This document shows, piece after piece, positions 1 through 9,045 of a stretch of 64,000 bases of DNA (its first letter is position 1; each line of letters begins with the position of its first letter). The stretch spans positions 5,310,001-5,374,000 of the forward strand of contig NC_017249.1 of NCBI RefSeq assembly GCF_000284375.1, in the 5' to 3' direction. The stretch is from Bradyrhizobium japonicum USDA 6 (GTDB lineage: Bacteria > Pseudomonadota > Alphaproteobacteria > Rhizobiales > Xanthobacteraceae). The notes under the pieces were generated by a model, which saw only the letters and a list, made by a program, of their open reading frames with translations, was not told the DNA's origin and made no database searches. The position numbers and the translations under genes were made by a program.

Positions 1-51
1 GACAAGAAAAACGGGCGCGAGCGAAGCCAGAATGGTCGCGGTCTCGGTCAT
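1..51 (-). CDS. Truncated membrane protein, possibly an AEC-type permease (5' end only)
   Basis: Only the first 17 codons lie in the window (MTETATILASLAPVFLV); the gene runs off the left edge. Its ATG overlaps the TGA stop of the DUF1097 gene as ATGA, which implies translational coupling and supports the start. The hydrophobic N-terminus resembles the first helix of auxin-efflux-carrier (AEC) permeases, but this is too short for a firm family call. The context of hydrolase, DUF1097 protein and Bug binding protein suits a carboxylate transporter; that is inference. Confidence 0.4.
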   Translation of the reverse strand, partial: MTETATILASLAPVFLV

Positions 52-620
52 GCTTCGCCTCCCTTCGAGGCGTGTGCCTCCGAAAGACTTCGCCTCCCCT
101 CGCCACCCTGGCAGGCAAGAATGCGCGCAAGTGAGGTGTGAGCGATCCCGAGGAACGTACCGACAAGCAGGGAGAGCGGCACACTGAAAACGGCATTTCT
201 CAAACTTGGCGAGATCAAGGCCTCGATGGTGAAAGCTCCCGGCGCGAGGCTGAGATAGGCGAATGTCGAAGCGAAACCATAGAAGGCGGCCGGCACAATG
301 CGAAGTGACCGCAAGCGTGAGGCCGCCACGATCACGAACGAGGCAATGCCGGCAACGATGGCCGTCAATAGGGTCGCGCTCGCTGGAGATCCTCGGGCCG
401 CCACGATGATCGCGACCAGCCACGCCATGATGGCGCCAAACGAGAGCGCTACCGAAGAGCGTAACGCCGCCTGCCCCGTCGCCCCGGAATGGTCGTAACT
501 TGCCCAGCCGATAAAGGCGGCCCATACGAACAGGGCCGGGAATTGCGCGAGAGCCAGGACAGAGGCCGCGGCAATGAGCGCCGCGGCCAGTGCTGATGCT
601 TTCAGCCAACTCAGTTTCAT
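48..620 (-). CDS. DUF1097 family inner-membrane protein
   Basis: The protein has about 190 residues and five or six hydrophobic segments, and matches the DUF1097 (YcdZ-like) family in length and pattern, including the segment FVWAAFIGWASY. I chose the ATG because AAGGG lies 8 bases upstream; a GTG three codons earlier is possible. It follows the alpha/beta hydrolase gene on the same strand with an 82-base gap and overlaps the next permease-like gene by four bases, so the three probably form one operon. The biochemical role of DUF1097 proteins is not known. Confidence 0.7.
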   Translation of the reverse strand: MKLSWLKASALAAALIAAASVLALAQFPALFVWAAFIGWASYDHSGATGQAALRSSVALSFGAIMAWLVAIIVAARGSPASATLLTAIVAGIASFVIVAASRLRSLRIVPAAFYGFASTFAYLSLAPGAFTIEALISPSLRNAVFSVPLSLLVGTFLGIAHTSLARILACQGGEGRRSLSEAHASKGGEA

Positions 621-711
621 CTTGATCACCCTTGCAAGGACGGGGCTGCGTCGTTGCGATCCCTGATCGAGCCCCGCGCGGCGAGGCGTCTTGTCGAGGC
701 CTCCAGCGCCA

Positions 712-1884
712 TCAAGCGGCGACGCTGGCCGGTTTCACACTCTCGCCCACGGGCATGCCGGGGTAGAAGCTCGCAAGCCAGTATACGATCGCGTGACGGG
801 CGACCGCCGAGTTTCCGAGTTGGCAATGCTGCTCGGCACCTTCCCGCGCAGTGAATATCCGCGTCGTCACTGATTGTGCGCAGACGAGTTCACGCATGGT
901 CCGATGCACCCAGCCGACGTCGAAGAGATGATCCTGCTCGCCCTCAGTGAGCAAGACGTCCTGCTTGACGTTGTGCAAAATGCCATCGAGAGAATGCTTC
1001 GCAATCGCCGTCAGGAAGTCGAACGGCGTCTTGGTGCCCGTGATATGCATCCCCTGGACAACACACCATTCGAACACGGAGCCCGGCAGGCGTTCCTCGG
1101 CCACGAGCGCCTCTGTTCCCTTGCGGTCACCGGCCTTGAACCGGGAGATCAGATCTTGAGCCCTGCCGGGCCGCATCTGCTTGAGCGTCATGTCGAGTCC
1201 CGAATAGGACGTGGGCATCGAGATGATGTGCTTGATGCGGGGCTCGAACGCCGCCGCCCGGATCGACATGTAACCGCCGCAGGAGGCACCGAGCCAATCC
1301 ACGGCATCGAGGTCGAAGTAGTCGATCGCCGCCTTGGCCGGCTTCTCCCACGCGTGGTCCAGATAGATTCCCTGTCGTAGGGCGCCGCCCTGGCCAGGTC
1401 CGTCGAAGGCGATCACGGTAATTCCAAGCTCGGTCAACGGCAGAAGGAAGTTGTAGAACTCCTCGACGAACGAATCGTATCCGCCGGTGAAGATCAGCGT
1501 ACTGCGCTCTTTGCCTTTTGCCTGGAGTCTGAAGCCCGGAAGATGTCCGCCAGGATACGGAATTGCGACGCGCTCGTAGCCGGCGACGCCTTTCATTCCG
1601 AGAGTCCAGTTTCGCGCAAAGTCGTCGTAGAGCCCATTGCGAACATCGCCGGCGGGCAAATAGAACTCCGCGCCGTGATAGTAAGAGGCAGCATCCAGGT
1701 ATCGCTTCTCGGCTTCCGCCCTCTTGGCGACCTCAAGCCAAACTGCATGCCAGGACTCGTAATCCCTGATGCGCGGTGCAATGGCGCCGAGTTCCTTGAG
1801 ACGCGCCGGCGACGTGCCGTCGAGCAGCGGCCGGTTGAAGGTGTAGTTCATCCCGGGGTCGGGTAACATGCGGATGAAGGGCAT
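712..1884 (-). CDS. Alpha/beta hydrolase (FrsA/DUF1100-like)
   Basis: This 390-residue soluble hydrolase has an N-terminal helical cap of about 120 residues followed by an alpha/beta-hydrolase core. The oxyanion region is FTGGYDS, the nucleophile elbow is GASCGG (Ser within G-x-S-x-G), the acid is in GEQDHLF and the histidine is in EQHC. This layout resembles 2,6-dihydroxypseudooxynicotine hydrolase and FrsA-type enzymes that cleave C-C or ester bonds; the substrate cannot be read from the sequence. The open frame extends 36 codons further upstream, but I chose the ATG preceded by GGAGAA because the extension would cover the operator region. It is divergent from a LysR gene and heads a likely operon with DUF1097 and permease genes. 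Confidence 0.82.
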   Translation of the reverse strand: MPFIRMLPDPGMNYTFNRPLLDGTSPARLKELGAIAPRIRDYESWHAVWLEVAKRAEAEKRYLDAASYYHGAEFYLPAGDVRNGLYDDFARNWTLGMKGVAGYERVAIPYPGGHLPGFRLQAKGKERSTLIFTGGYDSFVEEFYNFLLPLTELGITVIAFDGPGQGGALRQGIYLDHAWEKPAKAAIDYFDLDAVDWLGASCGGYMSIRAAAFEPRIKHIISMPTSYSGLDMTLKQMRPGRAQDLISRFKAGDRKGTEALVAEERLPGSVFEWCVVQGMHITGTKTPFDFLTAIAKHSLDGILHNVKQDVLLTEGEQDHLFDVGWVHRTMRELVCAQSVTTRIFTAREGAEQHCQLGNSAVARHAIVYWLASFYPGMPVGESVKPASVAA

Positions 1885-1941
1885 CACGTTCTCCGTTGGG
1901 GTGGGTTTAGTCGCGCCGGGACAATTGACCTCGAACCGGTG

Positions 1942-1956
1942 TTGATGCCATATCAA
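1942..1956. promoter_or_regulatory. Inverted repeat TTGAT-N5-ATCAA, candidate LysR site
   Basis: A perfect 5-bp inverted repeat sits in the 128-base gap between the hydrolase and the divergent lysR gene. LysR-type regulators usually bind interrupted dyads in such divergent promoters. The position fits an activation half-site next to the hydrolase promoter; binding is inferred. Confidence 0.5.
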
Positions 1957-1970
1957 TACGTGCACCATGC

Positions 1971-1989
1971 TGTTGCCGAAAACGCAACA
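1971..1989. promoter_or_regulatory. Inverted repeat TGTTGC-N7-GCAACA, candidate LysR recognition site
   Basis: This is a perfect 6-bp dyad with a 7-base spacer, 24 bases before the lysR ATG. It contains the T-N11-A core (from T1974 to A1986) typical of LysR recognition boxes. It is the stronger of two dyads in this gap and is placed for autoregulation of lysR. Confidence 0.55.
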
Positions 1990-2012
1990 CACGCAGAAGG
2001 GAGATCCAAGCG

Positions 2013-2912
2013 ATGGATTTCACGGCCCTTCGCTATTTCAGTGCCACCGCCCAGTCCCGCTCGATTCGCGCCGCGTCCGACCGGCTTCACGTCTCACCGT
2101 CGGCTATCAGCAGACAGATCGCGAAGCTCGAACACGAGCTTCGCGCGCCCATCTTCGATCGCCACGCGCAGGGCATGAAATTGACCCCGGCCGGAGAAAT
2201 CCTTCTCTCGAAGATGGACAGCGTGATGCGCGAGTTCTCGCGCGTAAAATCCCACATCGCGGCGCTGCAGGACCTCCAGGCCGGAAATGTCGACATCTAC
2301 TGTTTCCAGACGGCGATCGAGAGCTTCGTGGCGCCAGTCCTGAACCGCTTTCATACGCAATATCCGGATGTGACGTTCAATGTCAGGATGAGCAGCACCG
2401 ATGAGGCGATCGAGGCGCTCATCACGGGGGCGGCGGAGATCAGCCTCATCATCAATCCGCCCGCACACGACAACATCACCAGGCTCGAGGTGTTTCGTGA
2501 CCGAATGGTCGCAGTCTTCTCGCCCCAGCATCGGCTCGCCGGAAGAAAGATCGTGTTGCTGCGCGAGCTCGAAGACTTCCCGTTCGCCCTGACCGAGCCA
2601 TCGTTCGGCCTTCGCCAACAGCTCGATCGCGTATTCGCAAGACACGGATTTGAGCCGAACACATTTTGCGTCACGAACTCGCTGGCGCTGGTCAAGGAGG
2701 TGGCGAGCATAGGCAACAACTGCACTCTGCTTCCGCGCTTTGCCGTGGAGCGGGAATTGGCGGCTGGCACGATCAAGTCGGCGGCGGTCCGCGAGCTCGG
2801 GGCAGAGCCCCTGGGGTTCTTCATTTGCACGCTCAGCGACAGGTCGCTGTCGCCCGCAGCCAAGGTATTCATGGATATCGTCGTCGATTATTGCCGCCGA
2901 TATCGCGTTTGA
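2013..2912 (+). CDS. LysR family transcriptional regulator
   Basis: The 299-residue protein has a typical LysR N-terminal winged helix-turn-helix (residues 1-60, with SPSAISRQIAKLE as recognition helix) and a periplasmic-binding-fold effector domain (about 90-295). It is transcribed divergently from the alpha/beta hydrolase operon and is followed 92 bases downstream by a Bug-type binding protein, so it probably controls both sides. Two inverted repeats in the divergent gap are likely targets. The effector is unknown; by context it could be the substrate bound by the downstream protein. Confidence 0.93.
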   Translation: MDFTALRYFSATAQSRSIRAASDRLHVSPSAISRQIAKLEHELRAPIFDRHAQGMKLTPAGEILLSKMDSVMREFSRVKSHIAALQDLQAGNVDIYCFQTAIESFVAPVLNRFHTQYPDVTFNVRMSSTDEAIEALITGAAEISLIINPPAHDNITRLEVFRDRMVAVFSPQHRLAGRKIVLLRELEDFPFALTEPSFGLRQQLDRVFARHGFEPNTFCVTNSLALVKEVASIGNNCTLLPRFAVERELAAGTIKSAAVRELGAEPLGFFICTLSDRSLSPAAKVFMDIVVDYCRRYRV

Positions 2913-3004
2913 GCTAAGATCGGGCGCCGCCCGCTGCGGGTCGACGGCGGAAAGCCGGCGCGGGCAAGTTCATTGATCTCTATTCAAACGGGCGGGAGCA
3001 TAGC

Positions 3005-3976
3005 ATGCTCCGACGTCGAAAGTTCGTTCAGTTTGCGGCGCTCGCGATCGCGGCATCAGCTAACCATGTGTTCGCTTTGCGGGGATATCCGAACAGGCCG
3101 GTGTATCTGATCGTCGGCTTTTCGCCCGGCGGCAATACGGACATTGTCGCTCGTACTGTCGGCCGGTGGTTGTCGCAGCAGTTCAGGCAATCCTTTATCG
3201 TTGAGAACCATATCGGTGCGGCGACGAATCTGGCGACCGAAAAGGTCGTGCGCGCCGCACCTGACGGTTGCACGCTGCTGGTCGCGTCGGCCGCGAATGC
3301 CATCAACGCAGCCCTCTACCGGAATCTGAAATTCAACTTCATTCGCGACACCGTGCCGATCGCAATGATCGTCAGCACGCCGCTCGTCATGTGTGTCAAT
3401 CCTGCCCTTCCCGTACGGTCGGTCAGCGAGTTTGTCGCACGCGCAACGGCGGAGCCGGGTCGGTTGAATTTCGCTTCGAGCGGCCTAGGGAGCCCACCCC
3501 ACGTTGCTGCGGAGTTGTTCAAGATGATGACCGCCGTCGACATGATGCACATTGCATATCGCGGCGACGCTGAAGCCATCGCCGATCTGATCGGCGGGCG
3601 CGTGCACCTCTACTTCGCGACTCTCCCGGGCGCAATGGGATTCATCAGGAGCGGAGCGTTGCGCGCGTTGGCAGTCGGTGCCGCAGAACGCTCTCCGTCG
3701 CTGCCCGACGTCCCGGCCATGACTGAATTTCTGCCCGGCTATGAAGCGACGATTTGGAATGGTCTCAACGCGCCGAAGAACACCCCGGATGACATCGTCT
3801 TGCAGATCAACCGTGCCGTCAACGTCGGCCTCGGCGATCCGATATTGATGGCACCTCTTGCCGAGCTCGGCGCGAGGGCCCTCCCCGGGTCGCCCGACGA
3901 CTATGCCAGGTTCCTTGCCGCCGAGACGGTGAAGTGGGGGCGGATCGTCGATTCGATAGGCGCGCGATTGGAATAG
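3005..3976 (+). CDS. Bug/TctC family tripartite tricarboxylate transporter binding protein
   Basis: The 323-residue protein has an N-terminal export signal (RRRKFVQFAALAIAAS) and the hallmarks of Bug proteins: IVGFSPGGNTDIVAR near residue 40, VVRAAPDG and DVPAMTEF in the C-terminal lobe. Bug proteins are periplasmic receptors for small carboxylates or aromatic acids, often orphans without adjacent TctAB membrane subunits, as here. The start has weak upstream context but places the signal peptide correctly. The substrate is unknown; the lysR and hydrolase neighbours suggest it delivers a compound that the hydrolase pathway breaks down. Confidence 0.9.
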   Translation: MLRRRKFVQFAALAIAASANHVFALRGYPNRPVYLIVGFSPGGNTDIVARTVGRWLSQQFRQSFIVENHIGAATNLATEKVVRAAPDGCTLLVASAANAINAALYRNLKFNFIRDTVPIAMIVSTPLVMCVNPALPVRSVSEFVARATAEPGRLNFASSGLGSPPHVAAELFKMMTAVDMMHIAYRGDAEAIADLIGGRVHLYFATLPGAMGFIRSGALRALAVGAAERSPSLPDVPAMTEFLPGYEATIWNGLNAPKNTPDDIVLQINRAVNVGLGDPILMAPLAELGARALPGSPDDYARFLAAETVKWGRIVDSIGARLE

Positions 3977-4137
3977 GCTTCCAAGCAAGGGGCTGTCGCC
4001 GTTCGATGCGCGAAGTCCGCGTTCTCGTCCCCCTAACCTGACGTCGGGTATCGGTCCCCTACTCTACTTGGACAGTGCTTTCAGGCGGTTGGATCGTTGG
4101 CGAGGGCGGTCGCGGCTGGAATAAAGACGGCAGTGGC

Positions 4138-4965
4138 TTAGCGCAGCGGCAGCAGGTCTAACTGGCTCTGCGCCTTCCTGATGGCCGTGGCGAACCAACT
4201 CTGGCTCGCTGCCGCCCTGGCGAAGCACGCCGTGAAGGCGGTCATGGCGTTATCTTCGCGGGTTATGTCGCCGCGCGGGTCTTTCTTGTCGACCGGCTTG
4301 GCCATCATCTGCGTCCAGACCTTCTCGCAAGCCGGGATCGGGGCCGTCTTCACCAAGTCCCGGGCGGCGACGAAGAAGACCTTCTCGCCTTGGACCGCGA
4401 CGACGTCGATTTCACTCGGCGGTCCCTTCAGATCGCCATTGCCGCGCAGGCCCAGCACCGCGATCGCGGCACTAGCCGCCGCGGGCTTTACGATCGGCAG
4501 CTCGGCATATTTGGCGAAGGCGGAGTCCTGGATCGCGGCGTAGTAGAAGCGGTCGGACTTGAACGCGGCGCCGATCTCCTGCGGCATGCCGTCCTCGCGG
4601 TGCTCGCGCAGCCAATGCTTGAGCAGACTTGTGGTGGTCACCACGGCCTGCATCTTGTCGCCTTCGGACGCGAAGGCGAGCCCGTCGAGATGGCCGAAGC
4701 CGGAGTCGCCCTTGAACAGCGTGTCGGCGTTCGACTTGCCCTCCGCCGGCAGCCCCTTGATCGTGACCGGTCCGACAAGGCCGCGCAGCAGGCCCGTCAG
4801 CTCGTTGAGCGCCGCGTCGTGCTGCTTGAAAGTCTCGTCGCTCTCCTTGGCCTTCGAGAACTTTGCGATGTAGCGATCGCGCAGGTCGAGGTAGTGCTGC
4901 TCGGGCGTGGCGGCGTCGGTGGGCGTCGCGAAGAGGAGCAGGCAGAGCAAGGTGAGCGATCTCAT
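4138..4965 (-). CDS. Secreted protein of unknown function
   Basis: The 275-residue protein starts with a clear Sec signal peptide (MRSLTLLCLLLFATPTDA, cleavage probably after TDA). The mature part is mixed alpha/beta with two cysteines near the C-terminal third (PACEKVW and TACFARA) that could form a disulfide. I do not recognise a family. It lies 83 bases downstream of the PepSY gene on the same strand and could be the last gene of the siderophore-receptor unit, though the spacing leaves room for its own promoter. Confidence 0.65.
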   Translation of the reverse strand: MRSLTLLCLLLFATPTDAATPEQHYLDLRDRYIAKFSKAKESDETFKQHDAALNELTGLLRGLVGPVTIKGLPAEGKSNADTLFKGDSGFGHLDGLAFASEGDKMQAVVTTTSLLKHWLREHREDGMPQEIGAAFKSDRFYYAAIQDSAFAKYAELPIVKPAAASAAIAVLGLRGNGDLKGPPSEIDVVAVQGEKVFFVAARDLVKTAPIPACEKVWTQMMAKPVDKKDPRGDITREDNAMTAFTACFARAAASQSWFATAIRKAQSQLDLLPLR

Positions 4966-5048
4966 TGCATGGTCCGGCTGGGAGCGATCTCCAGACTTTG
5001 TGCCGGTGCCGGGCGGGAAGGTTCATCCCGCGAAAGCCGGCGGAAGCC

Positions 5049-6356
5049 CTACTCCGCCGCCGTGAGCTGCTGCCGGCTCAGGCGTAGGGCCGCCGTCTCG
5101 CGCACCCGGACGCGGGCGCGGCGCTTGCGCCACCAGATCACGACGCCGGTGACCGACAGCGCCGCCACCACGAGGCCCATGATCGAAATCAGGATACGCC
5201 CAAAGAGCCCGACGATGCGGCCCGAATGCAGCGGGAATTGCGCCTGCACGAAGATGTCGGCGGCGGTGCCGACCCAGGGCAGCCGTTCGCCGATCGGGCG
5301 GCCGTCCTCGCTGTCGTAATAGAGCTGCGCCGGCCCGACGCCGCCGGCGCCGTGATCGTCGCCGGGATGGAAGAACGCCGCGGCATAGACGCCATGGGCC
5401 GGGCCGTAATTGATCGAGCCGACCGGGACGGTCCACCCTCGCCCCTTGCCGTCGGCCGCCGCGCGCGCAGCGATGTCGTCAAACGTCACCCTGGGCTCGA
5501 TGGGATCGTCGAGATCGCGATAGGGCCGCTGCTCATAGGGCGTCGGCGTGTAGTTCGACACCATCTTCATCATCGGCGAGAACACCTCGAAATAGAGGTT
5601 TAGCGAGAACGCCGTGAAGGCGATGATGAACAGCACGCCCCAGGTCCACAGGCTGAAGGCGCGATGGATGTCGAAGTTGATCCGGTAGGCGCTGCCCGAT
5701 GCCTTGATGGTCCAGGCCGGCGCCCAGCGCGCCCAGAAGCCGCGTTCGAGCTGGCGCGTGACCTGGGGCGCCCGCGCGGCCTTGGCGCGCCGTCGCGAGG
5801 GCAGCGTCAGATAGAAGCCGACGAAGCAATCGATGGTCCAGATGATGGCGATCACGCCGAGCACGCGCATGCCCCAGCGATCGCTGCCCCAGAATTCCGG
5901 GATGTGCATGGTGTAGTGGAGCTTGTACAGGAACGAGACGAAGTTTTCGCGCGTCACCGGCCACACCGCGCCCCAGTAGCGCCGGCCGAGCTCGACACCG
6001 GTGTTGGGATCGAGGAAAATCTGGTTGTAGTCGATCGCGAAGCGTTTTCCCGTCGCCGGATCGATCCGCGGCATCACGAAGAACCATAGCGAGTGCCCCT
6101 CCTCCGGCGTCATGAACAGGTAGACGACGCGTGCGCGGGGATCGCGCTGCTCGATCATCTTCGCGAGTTCGATCGAGGGAATCGCCGGGCCTTTGCTGGT
6201 GACATCGAACAGGTGGTGGTTCAGGACTTCGTCGATCTCATGATCCCAGGAGATGATCGCGCCGGTGATGCCGGAGAAGAACAGGAATCCGGCGGTGAGA
6301 AGTCCCGCCCAGCGATGCAGCCTGCCGAATATCGCTCTCATCGTCTCGACTCTCAT
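5049..6356 (-). CDS. PepSY-associated transmembrane protein (siderophore reductase type)
   Basis: The roughly 435-residue inner-membrane protein has four main hydrophobic segments: near the N-terminus (RWAGLLTAGFLFFSGITGAI), two around residues 175 and 235 (GVLFIIAFTAFSLNLYFEVF), and near residue 380. PepSY-type periplasmic regions lie between them, followed by a basic C-terminal tail. This matches the PepSY_TM family, whose members (FoxB, PiuB, FegB types) are linked to reductive release of iron from siderophores. It lies 44 bases downstream of the TonB receptor gene on the same strand. An internal ATG five codons in is an alternative start; neither has a strong ribosome site. Confidence 0.87.
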   Translation of the reverse strand: MRVETMRAIFGRLHRWAGLLTAGFLFFSGITGAIISWDHEIDEVLNHHLFDVTSKGPAIPSIELAKMIEQRDPRARVVYLFMTPEEGHSLWFFVMPRIDPATGKRFAIDYNQIFLDPNTGVELGRRYWGAVWPVTRENFVSFLYKLHYTMHIPEFWGSDRWGMRVLGVIAIIWTIDCFVGFYLTLPSRRRAKAARAPQVTRQLERGFWARWAPAWTIKASGSAYRINFDIHRAFSLWTWGVLFIIAFTAFSLNLYFEVFSPMMKMVSNYTPTPYEQRPYRDLDDPIEPRVTFDDIAARAAADGKGRGWTVPVGSINYGPAHGVYAAAFFHPGDDHGAGGVGPAQLYYDSEDGRPIGERLPWVGTAADIFVQAQFPLHSGRIVGLFGRILISIMGLVVAALSVTGVVIWWRKRRARVRVRETAALRLSRQQLTAAE

Positions 6357-6400
6357 CAAGCGGGTCCGGCTGACATCGCCGGACCGTCCTCACTTCGAAC

Positions 6401-8722
6401 TCACCAGCGGTAGGTCAGCTTGCCGATGGCTTTCCGCCCCTCCGCGTAGAAGCAGCCGGACAGGCTGTAGCAGGCAGCGACATAGCGCGTGTCGGCGAGG
6501 TTGGTGACGTTCAGCGACAGGCGCCAATTGTCGCGGGTGTAGGCGAGGAGCGCGTCCAGCACGGTGGACGATCCCACCTTGAACGTGTTGGCGTCGTCGC
6601 CCCAGGTCGCGCCGACATAGCGGATGCCGCCGCCGAACTGCAGGCCCGCCAGCGGCCCGTTCTGGAGCGTGAAGTCGCTCCACAGCGAGGCGCGGTTGAG
6701 TGGCACGGTCGGCGGCGCCTTGCCGAGATTGACGGGATCCTGCGACAGCATCGCGTCGACATAGGCGTAGGCGGCGCGCAGGTTCCAGCCGTCGGCGAGC
6801 GACATCGTGCCTTCGAGCTCGATGCCGCGCGATTTCACCTGGCCGATCTGTTCGGCGAGGTAGCTCGGCGGCGCGAACGTGACGACGTTGTCGCGCGTCA
6901 GGTCGAAGGCGGCGAAGGTGAACAGCGCGTTCCATCCGAGCGGCTGGTACTTGACGCCGACCTCGTACTGGACGCCGGTTTCGGGATTGAGCATCTGTCC
7001 GGACGGACCGGTCGCGAGCACCGGCAGGAACGACTCGGAGTAGCTGAAATAGGGCGCGATGCCGCTGTCGAAATTGTACATCACGGCGGCGCGGCCGGTG
7101 AAGGCCGAGGCATCTTTCGAGACCGACGTATTGGAGGTGGGGAGATTGCTGTCGACCAGCGTCGTCACGAAATCCTGGCGGCCGCCGAGCTGGAACGACA
7201 GCCGGCCGAGCTTGATCTGATCCTGCGCATAGAGCCCGACCTGCGACTGCCTGACACCGGTGTTGTCGCTCATGGCGCCGATGGTCCAGTCGTAGCTGTA
7301 GACCGGGTTGAAGACGTTGATCTCGGGCGCCGACGTCGTGGCGCCAAAGGCGGTGTCGCGGAACGACGTATTGCGATAGTCGATCCCGACCAGCGTGGTG
7401 TGGCTGAGGATGCCGGTGGTGAACTTGCCCTGGAGCTGATTATCCACCGCGAAGGAGTTGATGTAGGAGTTGCTGTAGCTGCCGAAACGAGCGAGCTGCC
7501 CTGCGGCCTCGTTGGTATAGCCTCCGCCGTAAAACACCTTTTCCTCGTTGTGCTGATAGGCGTAGCGCAGGTTCTGCCGGAACGTGATGTTGTCGGTGAA
7601 ATTGTGCGAGAGCAGGTAGCCGGCGGTTGCGATCTCGGTGTTGAACGCGTTGAAGCTCGGCACGCCCGCGAAGAACGAGACCGGGATGGTGCGGCCGTTG
7701 TTCGGCCATACCGTGCCCGACGCCGGCAGGAACTGGAGGCCCCACCCTGCCCGGTCCTTCTGGTAGTCGGCTAGGATCGTGATGGTGGTGTCCTCGTTCG
7801 GCTTGAACGTGACCGCGGGCGCGATGAAGACGCGGTTGTCCTTGGTGAAGTCGACCTGGGTCTCGCCGTCGCGGACGACGCCGGTCAGGCGCCACAGCAC
7901 GGTGCCTTCCTTGTTGGCGGGGCCGCCCATGTCGAACTGGCCCTGATAGCGGTTGAAGCTGCCGCCGGAGATCGAGACTTCGCCGAATTGCTGCGCGGTC
8001 GGCAGCTTGGTGACGTAGTTGAGGATGCCGCCGGTGCCGCTGCCGCCATACATCGCCGAGGATGGTCCCTTGAGAACCTCCAGGCGTTCGGCACCGTAGG
8101 GATCGAGGCCGTTGAAATGCACGTAATTGCTGGATGGAATCCTGAGGCCGTCGATGTAGAGACCTGACATGGTCGTGTCGAAGCCGCGGATCTGGAGGGC
8201 GCCGAAGCGGGTGTCCGAGCCGCCATTGACATCGCCGCTGACGCCTGCGGTGTAGCGCAAGGCCTCGCCGATCGAGACCGCGCCCTGGTTCCTGATCTGG
8301 TCGGTGGTGACGACGGACACCGACTGCGGCGTTTCGATCAGCGGCGTGTCGGTCTTGGTGGCGGTGCCGCTCCGCGTCGCCACGAAGCCGCGCACCGGCC
8401 CATTGGCGCGTTCACCCGTGTCGCGATTCGCTGATGCCGACTGCGTCGGCGTTGCTTGCTGCGCAGGAGAACGCCGGTTGGCGCGTGCGGTCCGTGCCGT
8501 CGCGGACCGCCGCGACGAGGCCGCCGCCGCGGGTCGGGCGCGCTGCGCCGGTGCTTCCACCGAGACCGTGGGAATTTGAGACTGCGCCTGCACGGGCGCG
8601 AAGGGAGTGCAGGGAGCGAACATGCTGACGGCACCGAAGAAAAGCACCTGAAGCTGTCGAACACGCGCATTGGAGCACGAACGAAGTTGGAAGTCTGACA
8701 CGTCTAGCGAAGTCCCACGCAC
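6401..8722 (-). CDS. TonB-dependent siderophore receptor
   Basis: The 773-residue outer-membrane receptor has an export signal, then a linker rich in Ala, Arg and Ser, then a TonB box-like stretch and plug domain (ETPQSVSVVTTDQIRNQGA; LEVLKGPSSAMYGGSGTGG) and a 22-strand barrel ending in the classic terminal aromatic (KLTYRW). The pattern is that of the FhuA/FpvA siderophore receptor family. The N-terminus is uncertain: the open frame begins at a GTG without a good ribosome site, and another GTG lies seven codons inside. It forms a pair with the PepSY membrane protein. A TTCT-N6-AGAA dyad lies upstream and may be an iron operator. Confidence 0.92.
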   Translation of the reverse strand: MRGTSLDVSDFQLRSCSNARVRQLQVLFFGAVSMFAPCTPFAPVQAQSQIPTVSVEAPAQRARPAAAASSRRSATARTARANRRSPAQQATPTQSASANRDTGERANGPVRGFVATRSGTATKTDTPLIETPQSVSVVTTDQIRNQGAVSIGEALRYTAGVSGDVNGGSDTRFGALQIRGFDTTMSGLYIDGLRIPSSNYVHFNGLDPYGAERLEVLKGPSSAMYGGSGTGGILNYVTKLPTAQQFGEVSISGGSFNRYQGQFDMGGPANKEGTVLWRLTGVVRDGETQVDFTKDNRVFIAPAVTFKPNEDTTITILADYQKDRAGWGLQFLPASGTVWPNNGRTIPVSFFAGVPSFNAFNTEIATAGYLLSHNFTDNITFRQNLRYAYQHNEEKVFYGGGYTNEAAGQLARFGSYSNSYINSFAVDNQLQGKFTTGILSHTTLVGIDYRNTSFRDTAFGATTSAPEINVFNPVYSYDWTIGAMSDNTGVRQSQVGLYAQDQIKLGRLSFQLGGRQDFVTTLVDSNLPTSNTSVSKDASAFTGRAAVMYNFDSGIAPYFSYSESFLPVLATGPSGQMLNPETGVQYEVGVKYQPLGWNALFTFAAFDLTRDNVVTFAPPSYLAEQIGQVKSRGIELEGTMSLADGWNLRAAYAYVDAMLSQDPVNLGKAPPTVPLNRASLWSDFTLQNGPLAGLQFGGGIRYVGATWGDDANTFKVGSSTVLDALLAYTRDNWRLSLNVTNLADTRYVAACYSLSGCFYAEGRKAIGKLTYRW

Positions 8723-9045
8723 TGCCGGCTTTGCCGGGATGATTTTTGGACTCTCGCCCTAACGCGGGAGCATTCTCAGCGCGAGAGACGCAGAGTTAGA
8801 ATCTATCGAGACCGGGGAATAAATCGTGCGACCAATGCGCCCATATGCGCGTCGAGGTGCATCGCCGGCTTCTGCGAGCGCTTCGATATGGAATGCTTCT
8901 AGAGTGAGAACATTCGCCGCTCGTCCGCAACCACCTGGAAACGGCGGGCGCGCTGCCTCGCGCAGATCGCAGGAGCTTCGGCGCGAACGAATGGCTGCAA
9001 CGGCAATGCAACTGCCGACGGAGGCGCGTCACTAGGCCCGGCAGT
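8723..9045. other. Intergenic region upstream of the TonB receptor
   Basis: This 323-base gap holds the promoter region of the TonB receptor and the end of the DyP peroxidase unit. I found no convincing gene in it. The only notable structure is an AT-richer stretch with a dyad near its middle, listed separately. Confidence 0.6.
8891..8915. promoter_or_regulatory. Dyad GAATG..TTCT-N6-AGAA.CATTC, possible iron-responsive operator
   Basis: TTCT-N6-AGAA is flanked by GAATG and CATTC, the outer arms being offset by one base. It lies about 170 bases upstream of the TonB receptor start. Irr and Fur family sites in Rhizobiales are AT-rich dyads upstream of such receptors, but this one is not a close match to a consensus I can state with certainty. 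Confidence 0.25.

Noticed and set aside
8723..9045. Cobalamin riboswitch before the TonB receptor
   Set aside because: No B12-box-like sequence or extended structured leader was found; the receptor resembles siderophore rather than cobalamin receptors.
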